From Fidelibacterota bacterium (GTDB lineage: Bacteria; Fidelibacterota; BS150m-G59): 6,737 nt of DNA. Below the pieces are notes generated by a model. It was not told the DNA's origin. It worked only from the letters and a program-made list of their open reading frames with translations, and made no database searches. A program made the translations under genes and the position numbers. The stretch spans positions 1-6,737 of the forward strand of contig JADHUZ010000075.1 of NCBI GenBank assembly GCA_016784265.1. The letters are read 5' to 3'. This document shows positions 1 to 6,006 of this stretch, piece by piece. Numbering within the stretch: position 1 is the first letter of the stretch; the number at the start of each line of letters is the position of its first letter.

Positions 1-759
1 GTGCGGATTGTGGATAATGCGTCGTCTGATGATTCTGTCAACGCAATTCGCGAAAAATTCCCTGAATTTGAGATTTTGGAACTGGACAAAAATTACAAAT
101 ATGCCGGCGGAAACAACAGAGGAACATCCAACATCCAACATCCAATATCTGTTGACGAAATCGAAAATCATAAATATCTGATGTTTCTCAATAATGATAC
201 AATTCTTGCCGAAGATTGCATTGAAAAACTACTCGAAGAAGTTGAGAAATATCCCAATCTCGGCGTTGCTGGAACAAAAATTTACTACAAATTCCCAAGC
301 CAGAAAATCTGGTCAGCAGGTGGAATTGTGCAACTTTGGAAAGGCAAAATCGCCCACATCGGTATTCGAGAAAATGACAGCGGACAATTTGACGAGCCAA
401 AAATCGTGAATTATGTTACGGGCGCAGCGATGTTAATTCCATCTAAAATTTGGTTTGAAATCGGCGGATTTGATGAATCGTTTTCGATGTATGGCGAGGA
501 TGTGGATTTGTGTTTGCGTGTGACAAAATTGGGCAAGGAAATCCGCTATTTCCCGAGTGCAAAAGTCTGGCATTCAATTTCGGCAAGCACAGGTGGCGAA
601 TTTTCAATTTACAAAATGAAACAAAAAGTCAAAGCGCTATTCAAAATCATCGTCCGGCACGGAAAATGGTGGCATTTTTTCACCGCACCGGTTTTTTTCG
701 GAATTTCGTCAGTGTTTCAAATTGTAAAATTATCGGGGAAAGATACTGATGATAAATAA
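1..759 (+). CDS. Family 2 glycosyltransferase, N-terminus missing (partial)
   Basis: This is the C-terminal part of a GT-A fold, family 2 glycosyltransferase of the rhamnosyltransferase-like group, which transfers a sugar from a nucleotide-sugar donor during cell-surface polysaccharide or lipopolysaccharide synthesis at the cytoplasmic face. Visible motifs, counted from base 1, are VDNASSDDS (residues 4-12, nucleotide-binding Asp5), AGGNNRG (about 35-41), LNNDT (63-67, Asp66 in the metal-binding DxD position) and the family block FDESFSMYGEDVDLCLR (157-173, acidic catalytic-base region at 166-167). A hydrophobic stretch near 226-242 could contact the membrane. The GTG at base 1 is very unlikely to be the start: the family normally has about 35 more residues, including the first beta strand, before VDNAS. 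The acceptor and donor sugars cannot be told. The 3' end overlaps recN by 11 bases. A heptamer repeat lies at 123-150. Confidence 0.9.
   Translation: MRIVDNASSDDSVNAIREKFPEFEILELDKNYKYAGGNNRGTSNIQHPISVDEIENHKYLMFLNNDTILAEDCIEKLLEEVEKYPNLGVAGTKIYYKFPSQKIWSAGGIVQLWKGKIAHIGIRENDSGQFDEPKIVNYVTGAAMLIPSKIWFEIGGFDESFSMYGEDVDLCLRVTKLGKEIRYFPSAKVWHSISASTGGEFSIYKMKQKVKALFKIIVRHGKWWHFFTAPVFFGISSVFQIVKLSGKDTDDK
123..150 (+). repeat. 7-base tandem repeat inside the glycosyltransferase gene
   Basis: Three perfect copies of AACATCC (123-129, 130-136, 137-143) are followed by a fourth, degenerate copy AATATCT (144-150). The tract encodes a short stretch around SNIQHPIS in a loop between the AGGNN and LNND motifs. 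Because the unit is not a multiple of three, a change of one unit breaks the frame. Losing one unit meets TGA at 179-181 and gaining one meets TGA at 153-155 (current coordinates), both before the NND motif. The repeat is seen directly; any slippage role is inference. Confidence 0.85.
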
Positions 760-2374
760 ACTCCTCGTCCAAAATTTTGCTGTAATTGAATCCACGGAAA
801 TTGGATTTTCCGAGGGTTTGAATTTGTTTACCGGCGAGACTGGCGCGGGAAAGACGCTGATTGCAGATTCGATTGAATTTGTGCTTGGCGGCCGAGCGAG
901 CAAAACGATGATTCGCCGTGGGACTGATGAATGTTCTGTGCAACTTGCTGGAAAAAGTGCTTCCCGTGAGCCTTTTTCAATCACGCGAAAGATTGGGGAA
1001 AATGGCAAATCTGTTGCAAAAATTAATGGCAAATCTGTTGCAATTTCTGAACTCCGAAAATTTGGCAAAACACTGGTTGATATTCACGGTCAGCACGACC
1101 ATCAGCGGTTGCTCAAAACAGAAAATCATTTGGGTTATTTGGATGATTTTGCGGGAACTTGGGAAATTCGGCACAATTTCTCATCAATTTTTGACCAACT
1201 TGCTGATAACAGAAATGCACTGAGAAAGTTGATTCAGCAGATTTCCGAGTCGAAAGAAAAACGGCGATTGTGCGAATTTGAACTTGAAGAAATCGAAATG
1301 CTGAATTTGCAAGAAGGTGAATCTGAACAAATCACAGAAGAATTAAAACGCGCAGAGAATGCCGAAACTTTGATGAAAATTTGCCATAATTTAACGGATC
1401 AAATTTCGGAAAATGAACGAAATTTGCGTGATATGTTGGTTGGCGTTTCGTCAGAATTGAAAGATTTAAAAAAAATAGATTCGGGATTTTCCCAGTTTGT
1501 CGATGAATCTGAGATTTTTTTGCGCGGATTGGATGAACTCACAAATTTTCTACGCAATTATGCGAAAACTGTGGAAATCGAACCACAACGCGTGGCGCAA
1601 TTGCGCGAACGATTGGATGAACTGAATCGTTTGGCGTTCAAATATGGCGGCACTGTGGATGGTATTTTTACGCATAAAATGAAGATTGAAAATTATCTTG
1701 CACAATCCCAGAATTTTGATGCGCAGCAGCTGGAATTGGAAAATCAAATCCAAATGGACGAGGAAAATTTACAAAAATTTGCCACAAAACTTTCGGCAAA
1801 ACGGAAAAAATCCGCTAAACAATTTGCCAAAGAAATCAATGAGAATTTGAAAAAAATCGGTATGCCATTTGCGGAAATGACCGTTGATTTTGCTGAGATT
1901 GGTTCGCAGATTTTTCGCACTGGGATTGACGATATTGAATTCAGAATCATCACAAATCCCGGTGAATCATGGGGCTCGTTTGCCGAAATTCTTTCGGGCG
2001 GGGAACTTTCACGAGTGATGCTTTGTATCAAATCTGTGATGGCGGAAAAAGACAGCGTGCCGACGATGATTTTTGATGAGGTGGATGCGGGTATTTCTGG
2101 GAAAATTGCCGCACTTGTAGGGAAGCAAATCCAAAAGTTAGCGGCACATCATCAGGTGTTTACGATTACGCATTTGCCACAAATTGCCGCGTTGGATGCA
2201 TCGCATTTTGCCATTCGAAAAAAAATGGTGAATGGACGCTATGCGACGATAATCGAAAATTTATCAACCACGCAACGAACCGAAGAAATTGCAGGATTAA
2301 TTTCGGGTGAATTGGTAACCGATGAAACACTCAAAACGGCTGAAGAGTTGTTGAAACTTGAAGGAAGAATTTAG
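749..2374 (+). CDS. recN: DNA repair protein RecN
   Basis: RecN is an SMC-like ATPase that acts early in recombinational repair of DNA double-strand breaks, tethering DNA ends and sister chromatids in the cytoplasm/nucleoid. The 541-residue product is the usual family length. It has the Walker A motif GETGAGKT (29-36), the RecN-typical IHGQHDHQ block (112-119), a long central Glu/Lys/Leu-rich coiled-coil region (about 150-380), the ABC signature LSGGELSR (415-422), Walker B MIFDEVDAG (440-448) and the switch histidine in THLPQIAA (His475). The ATG at 749 fits: GGGGAA at 735-740 is a good ribosome binding site 8 bases upstream, and the N-terminal LLVQNFAVIE is the standard start of the family. 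The gene overlaps the end of the glycosyltransferase by 11 bases, so translation is probably coupled. No separate promoter or LexA-type operator is evident in front of it, though FCB-type LexA sites are poorly known to me. Confidence 0.97.
   Translation: MINKLLVQNFAVIESTEIGFSEGLNLFTGETGAGKTLIADSIEFVLGGRASKTMIRRGTDECSVQLAGKSASREPFSITRKIGENGKSVAKINGKSVAISELRKFGKTLVDIHGQHDHQRLLKTENHLGYLDDFAGTWEIRHNFSSIFDQLADNRNALRKLIQQISESKEKRRLCEFELEEIEMLNLQEGESEQITEELKRAENAETLMKICHNLTDQISENERNLRDMLVGVSSELKDLKKIDSGFSQFVDESEIFLRGLDELTNFLRNYAKTVEIEPQRVAQLRERLDELNRLAFKYGGTVDGIFTHKMKIENYLAQSQNFDAQQLELENQIQMDEENLQKFATKLSAKRKKSAKQFAKEINENLKKIGMPFAEMTVDFAEIGSQIFRTGIDDIEFRIITNPGESWGSFAEILSGGELSRVMLCIKSVMAEKDSVPTMIFDEVDAGISGKIAALVGKQIQKLAAHHQVFTITHLPQIAALDASHFAIRKKMVNGRYATIIENLSTTQRTEEIAGLISGELVTDETLKTAEELLKLEGRI
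1001..1043 (+). repeat. 19-base direct repeat within recN
   Basis: The sequence AATGGCAAATCTGTTGCAA occurs perfectly at 1001-1019 and again at 1025-1043, a period of 24 bases (8 codons), giving NGKSVAKI followed by NGKSVAIS. RecN homologues normally have two similar, non-identical NG-containing turns here, so this looks like identical codon choice or local gene conversion in a conserved region rather than an inserted extra copy. Confidence 0.8.
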
Positions 2375-2382
2375 GAGAACCA

Positions 2383-3633
2383 ATGGAAAAATTTATCATT
2401 GAAGGTGGAAATTCGCTAAACGGAACTGTTGAAATTTCGGGTGCAAAAAATGCGGCTTTGCCGGTATTAATTGCTACGATTCTTGCGCCGGGTGTGCATA
2501 CGATTCGCAATGTGCCGAATTTGCGAGATACACGAACAACAAAAAAATTGCTCGAAATTATCGGTGCAAAAGTTACTTTTGAAAACAATATCATGCAAAT
2601 TGATACGACAAATTGCGATAATCCCGTTGCGCCGTATGATTTGGTGAAAACGATGCGCGCTTCGTTTTATGTTTTGGGTCCGCTTTTGGGGCGATATGGA
2701 ACCGCGACAGTTTCGTTGCCCGGCGGATGCGCTTGGGGTCCGCGCCCTGTGGATATTCATCTTTCGGCGATGGAAGCGCTTGGAGCCAAGGTGGATTTGG
2801 CAAGTGGAAATATTGTTGCAACTGTTGATAAATTGGTTGGGACGGAATTTGAAATGCGATTCCCAAGCGTCGGTGCGACTGGAAATATGTTAATGGCGGC
2901 GGTTTTGGCGGAAGGCACGACGATTATCAAAAATGCGGCAAAAGAGCCGGAAATTTCCTGTTTGGTTGATTTTTTGAATGAAACTGGTGCAAAAATTTCG
3001 GGAAAAGGCACGGCAGAATTAACAATTGAAGGTGTCAACGAGTTGCATCCAGTTGATTTTTCGATTATTCCGGATAGAATTGAAGCGGGTACATTTTTAA
3101 TTGCCGCGGCAATCACGCAGGGCGAAATTACACTAAAAAATGTTGAGCCAGATCATTTGGGAAAAGTGCTGGAAATATTGGAACAAGTTGGCGCAGAAAT
3201 TCAAATTCGCCAAAACGAAATTCGTCTAAAACAAGAAAATCGCCCAAAATCTATAAATGCTGTCGCAGAAGTTTATCCCGGTTTTCCGACAGATTTGCAA
3301 CCACAGTTGATTGCACTTTTATCAGTCGCGAAAGGCAATAGCCGCGTAATTGATACCGTTTATAATGATCGATTTAAGCATGTGCCCGAATTGGTTCGTT
3401 TGGGTGCAAAAATTGCGATGGATGATAATATGGCAGTGATTTCGGGAGTTAAGCAATTGGCTGGTGGTCCTGTAATGTGTCCGGATATTCGCGCAGGTGC
3501 CGCTTTGGTTTTGGCGGCATTGGTGGCTGAAGGCACATCTGTTGTGGATAGAATTTATCACATTGACCGCGGTTATGAAAATTTCGAGGAAAATCTGACA
3601 AATTTGGGTGGAACAATCCGTAGAAGTGATTAA
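2383..3633 (+). CDS. murA: UDP-N-acetylglucosamine 1-carboxyvinyltransferase MurA
   Basis: MurA transfers enolpyruvate from phosphoenolpyruvate to UDP-N-acetylglucosamine in the cytoplasm, the first committed step of peptidoglycan synthesis and the target of fosfomycin. The 416-residue product is full length (E. coli MurA is 419). Conserved active-site residues are visible: Lys22-Asn23 in SGAKNAALP, the catalytic Cys116 in PGGCAWGPRPVD with Arg121 (equivalents of E. coli Cys115 and Arg120), Asp304 in YPGFPTDLQPQ (equivalent of Asp305) and Arg396 in HIDRGYE (equivalent of Arg397). The Cys rather than Asp at the catalytic position predicts a fosfomycin-sensitive enzyme. The ATG at 2383 is preceded by AGGAG (2373-2377), which overlaps the recN stop codon, so the two genes are probably translated from one mRNA. 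No convincing terminator follows it. The MurA motifs exclude the related AroA (EPSP synthase). Confidence 0.98.
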   Translation: MEKFIIEGGNSLNGTVEISGAKNAALPVLIATILAPGVHTIRNVPNLRDTRTTKKLLEIIGAKVTFENNIMQIDTTNCDNPVAPYDLVKTMRASFYVLGPLLGRYGTATVSLPGGCAWGPRPVDIHLSAMEALGAKVDLASGNIVATVDKLVGTEFEMRFPSVGATGNMLMAAVLAEGTTIIKNAAKEPEISCLVDFLNETGAKISGKGTAELTIEGVNELHPVDFSIIPDRIEAGTFLIAAAITQGEITLKNVEPDHLGKVLEILEQVGAEIQIRQNEIRLKQENRPKSINAVAEVYPGFPTDLQPQLIALLSVAKGNSRVIDTVYNDRFKHVPELVRLGAKIAMDDNMAVISGVKQLAGGPVMCPDIRAGAALVLAALVAEGTSVVDRIYHIDRGYENFEENLTNLGGTIRRSD

Positions 3634-3666
3634 AATCAAGTTCACAAAATTTTTTACATTTATTAT

Positions 3667-3695
3667 TTGACAAGCATTTGAAAACGAAGTATATT
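3667..3695 (+). promoter_or_regulatory. Near-consensus sigma-70 type promoter
   Basis: A perfect -35 hexamer TTGACA (3667-3672) is separated by exactly 17 bases from TATATT (3690-3695), one base off the TATAAT -10 consensus. The preceding 3646-3666 is almost entirely A/T and could act as an UP element. The predicted transcription start is near 3702, giving a leader of about 45 bases before the ATG at 3747. Bacteroidetes proper use a different -7/-33 promoter consensus, so a classical sigma-70 promoter fits a lineage outside that phylum, though this is weak evidence. Confidence 0.82.
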
Positions 3696-3707
3696 TGGGG
3701 GAGAGAT

Positions 3708-3727
3708 TTTAGAACAAAAGTTCAAAA
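3708..3727 (+). promoter_or_regulatory. Small hairpin in the 5' leader
   Basis: GAAC (3712-3715) and GTTC (3720-3723) pair around an AAAA tetraloop. The stem can be continued by TTT (3708-3710) with AAA (3725-3727) across a mismatched A-A pair. It lies just after the predicted transcription start and clear of the ribosome binding site, so it could protect the mRNA 5' end or be a weak operator. The stem is short and AU-rich, so function is uncertain. Confidence 0.35.
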
Positions 3728-3733
3728 TAAAGT

Positions 3734-3740
3734 AGGAGGT
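3734..3740 (+). promoter_or_regulatory. Strong Shine-Dalgarno that fixes the start at 3747
   Basis: AGGAGGT sits 6 bases before the ATG at 3747, an ideal ribosome binding site. It decides against the in-frame ATG at 3678, which lies between the -35 and -10 elements and would add 23 residues in front of an otherwise typical signal peptide. Confidence 0.9.
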
Positions 3741-3746
3741 ACTAAA

Positions 3747-4517
3747 ATGAGAGGTATTTTGAAAACGGTCAGCGTTGTTGCATTGGTAGCAACATTTGCT
3801 ATGGCTGAAAAGGGTCCGGAGATTGCAAGCGCTTCTGCACAAGTCAATATTCCAGCGACACAAATCGTTAGTGGACAAAATTCATTTGTTGGGATTGATG
3901 TCGTATCTGCAACAGATGTTGCAGGCGTTCAATTTTCTGTTCGCTATGATGCAGATAAAATTAGAGTCGGCGACCCGGTAATGAATAAAGCAAATTCAAA
4001 CTTTTCGATTCACAGCAGTGTGAAAGACGGAATTGTGAAGGTTATTGCTTTTAGTTTAACTGGTGATCAGGTAATTCTTGGCGAAGGCGCAGAGATTTTA
4101 ATTCCTGTTAAATCACTTGGAAATTATCTCGGTAATGTAAATCTGGAAATTGTGGACATGGTTGTTGCCGCTCAGGATGCGACTGAAATCCAATCCAGTG
4201 GTTCTGTTGGTGAGATTACAGTTGCAATGGATATTCCAACGACTTATGATATCCAGCAAAATTTCCCAAATCCGTTCAATCCAACGACGACGATTAACTA
4301 TCAGTTACCAAAAGATAGTCAAGTCGCTCTCGTCATTTACAATATGCTCGGTCAGGAAGTCAAAACTTTAGTTGAAGACAACCTGGATGCAGGATATTAT
4401 TCAGTAACTTGGGATGGAACAGACAATTTTGGGAAAATGATTGCTTCTGGTGAATACATTTACAGCATCACCGCTGATGATTTCAACAAAAACATGAAGA
4501 TGGTTTTTTTGAAATAA
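3747..4517 (+). CDS. Exported cohesin-like domain protein with C-terminal sorting domain
   Basis: The 256-residue product begins with a Sec signal peptide (Arg2/Lys6, hydrophobic 8-19, cleavage expected after AMA at residue 20). Residues about 31-160 resemble a cohesin-like beta sandwich: alternating beta strands, VAGVQFSVRYDADKI (58-72) matching the family's 'aGxqfxxxYDxxxl' strand, then later DGIVKVIAFSLTG and a GxGxEILIPV strand. Residues about 167-256 are a type A sorting (FlgD-Ig-like) domain: QNFPNPFNPTT (171-181), YNMLGQEVKTLV, WDG (222-224), SGEY (234-237) and terminal KMVFLK. In FCB bacteria such tails direct export through the type IX system or anchor proteins at the surface. The protein has no cysteine and no catalytic domain. 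It has its own strong promoter and terminator, suggesting an abundant surface, structural or adhesive protein. The cohesin-like assignment is by pattern only; its ligand (dockerin or otherwise) is unknown. Confidence 0.88.
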   Translation: MRGILKTVSVVALVATFAMAEKGPEIASASAQVNIPATQIVSGQNSFVGIDVVSATDVAGVQFSVRYDADKIRVGDPVMNKANSNFSIHSSVKDGIVKVIAFSLTGDQVILGEGAEILIPVKSLGNYLGNVNLEIVDMVVAAQDATEIQSSGSVGEITVAMDIPTTYDIQQNFPNPFNPTTTINYQLPKDSQVALVIYNMLGQEVKTLVEDNLDAGYYSVTWDGTDNFGKMIASGEYIYSITADDFNKNMKMVFLK

Positions 4518-4550
4518 TTTATCTTTTTCAAAAATTCATCTGAAATCAAA

Positions 4551-4579
4551 GGGGCATAAATTTTTGTGCCCCTTTTTTT
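4551..4579 (+). terminator. Rho-independent terminator
   Basis: GGGGCA (4551-4556) pairs perfectly with TGCCCC (4567-4572), extendable inward by T-G and two A-T pairs to a four-base loop, and is followed directly by seven T residues (4573-4579). It lies 33 bases after the stop codon of the exported-protein gene and separates that unit from trkA. Confidence 0.93.
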
Positions 4580-4611
4580 ATTCGTTTGAAATTCCTTAAA
4601 ATCGTCAGAAA

Positions 4612-4634
4612 TTTCGGCGTGGATAAAACCGAAA
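4612..4634. repeat. Short inverted repeat in the trkA leader
   Basis: TTTCGG (4612-4617) and CCGAAA (4629-4634) form a perfect 6-base inverted repeat with an 11-base loop, about 30 bases before the trkA start. It could be an operator or an mRNA hairpin, but arms this short can arise by chance. I see no convincing -35/-10 pair between the terminator and trkA, although a promoter must lie here if the terminator is efficient. Confidence 0.3.
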
Positions 4635-4662
4635 AATTGGTCATTACGAGGGATATCATACA

Positions 4663-6006
4663 ATGAAAATTATAATTATCGGTACAGGTGAGGTTGGATA
4701 TCATCTTGCGAAGTTGCTTTCGCGAGAAAACCACGACCTAACACTTGTGGAAATTGAAGAAGAAAAATGTGCTCGTGCGATGGAATCCTTGGATGCAAAT
4801 GTTATCCAAGGAAGTGGGACAGATTTGAAAATAATGGAATCAGTTTGTGCCAATGAACCTGACATGCTAATTGCAGTAACACTCGTCGATGAAGTCAACA
4901 TCGTCTCTTGCATGATTGCACACCGCTTGGGTGTAAAAATGAAAATTGCACGCTTACGAAACTCTGATTATTCTCGGAAAGAATCTGTGCTTTCACCGAT
5001 GCAATTGGGAATAAATCATGTGATTCATCCAGAAATGACGGCATCAAACGAAATTGTGCAACTTATCAAGCGTTCTTCAGCCAATGAAATTTGGGAATTC
5101 GGAGATGGGAAAGTACAGTTAATTGGATTTCGTTTGCCTAACCATGCGCCAGTTTTAGGAAAAAAATTATATCAAATTGCGGCTGAAATTACGGAGATGG
5201 ATTTTCGTGCGGTTGCAATTGTTCGTGATGGTGAAACGATTATTCCTGGTGGTAATGATGAATTTTTGGTAAATGATGAATTGTATGTTATCGCAGTGAA
5301 AAAATCAATCGGACGGTTACTAGAATTAGTGGGAAGAAAAGACGAGAAATTGAATGCTGTAACAATCCTCGGTGGTGGGAAAATAGGAAGAACAGTCGCA
5401 GCGATGTTGCGAGATGATTGTCTGATTAAACTGATTGAATCCGACGAAAAAAAAGCCGAAAAAATTGCCAGCGATTTGCCAAACACACTCGTCTGTGAAG
5501 GTGATGGTATGGACATGGATTTTATGGCAGTGGAAGGTTTCGCAGATGCAGATGGATTTATTGCTGTAACCGCAGACGATGAAGATAACATTATGGCATC
5601 GTTGTTGGCTAAACGATTTGGCGTCAAAAAAATAATCACACATGTTTCGAATAGTTCGTATTCTTCGCTTGTTCATCAACTTGGACTTGATAGCACGGTA
5701 TCAAAACAGATGACAACGGTCAATGCTATTATGCAATTTGTGAGAAAAGACGATGTTCTTGCAATTACCGAGTTTGATTTTATGGACTTGAAAGCGGTTG
5801 AGATGATTCCATATCCGAATAGTCATATCACAAAACATTGTTTGGCAGATGTAAAATTTCCGAAAACTGCGGTTGTTGGGGCTGTTTTCAGAGGAGACGA
5901 AGTGATAATTCCCGTTGGCACAACGCGCATTCAAACTACCGATAAAGTGTTAGTTTTTTCCGAAATTGACCATGTCAATAAAGTGGAAAAACTTTTTCTG
6001 AAATGA
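4663..6006 (+). CDS. trkA: Trk potassium uptake regulatory subunit TrkA
   Basis: TrkA is the cytosolic nucleotide-binding subunit that gates the TrkH potassium channel in response to NAD(H)/ATP. The 447-residue product has the full duplicated architecture (E. coli TrkA is 458): RCK-N1 from residue 1 with GTGEVG (7-12) and Glu30 at the end of the second beta strand, a RCK-C domain around 140-220, RCK-N2 with GGGKIG (237-242), and a second RCK-C domain around 365-447. Two RCK units in one chain indicate TrkA rather than the single-unit KtrA. The ATG at 4663 follows GAGGGA (4648-4653) at about 9-10 bases, and MKIIIIGTGEVG is the normal family N-terminus. The stop codon overlaps the trkH start in ATGA, so the two subunits are co-translated. 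A terminator upstream isolates the pair from the preceding gene. Confidence 0.97.
   Translation: MKIIIIGTGEVGYHLAKLLSRENHDLTLVEIEEEKCARAMESLDANVIQGSGTDLKIMESVCANEPDMLIAVTLVDEVNIVSCMIAHRLGVKMKIARLRNSDYSRKESVLSPMQLGINHVIHPEMTASNEIVQLIKRSSANEIWEFGDGKVQLIGFRLPNHAPVLGKKLYQIAAEITEMDFRAVAIVRDGETIIPGGNDEFLVNDELYVIAVKKSIGRLLELVGRKDEKLNAVTILGGGKIGRTVAAMLRDDCLIKLIESDEKKAEKIASDLPNTLVCEGDGMDMDFMAVEGFADADGFIAVTADDEDNIMASLLAKRFGVKKIITHVSNSSYSSLVHQLGLDSTVSKQMTTVNAIMQFVRKDDVLAITEFDFMDLKAVEMIPYPNSHITKHCLADVKFPKTAVVGAVFRGDEVIIPVGTTRIQTTDKVLVFSEIDHVNKVEKLFLK

Noticed and set aside
1..3. GTG at base 1 as the true start of the glycosyltransferase
   Set aside because: The protein would begin in the middle of the first nucleotide-binding motif, missing the first beta strand and about 35 residues normal for the family; the gene almost certainly continues upstream of the window.
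3643..3660. T-run after murA as an intrinsic terminator
   Set aside because: There is a run of six T residues (3649-3654) but no GC-containing hairpin before it; the A/T richness fits an UP element for the next promoter better.
3678..3746. Longer in-frame start (ATG at 3678) for the exported protein, adding 23 residues
   Set aside because: That ATG lies between the -35 and -10 elements and upstream of the predicted transcript start, has no ribosome binding site, and would hide the signal peptide. The ATG at 3747 has AGGAGGT at ideal spacing.
4586..4614. TTGAAA at 4586-4591 as a -35 element for trkA
   Set aside because: At 16-18 base spacing the candidate -10 positions contain only AAATTT-like sequence, too poor a match to call.
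5172..5639. A 155-codon open frame on the - strand opposite trkA
   Set aside because: It is Ser/Ile-rich without recognisable domains and lies wholly antisense to a well-conserved trkA; it is a shadow of that gene's codon pattern.
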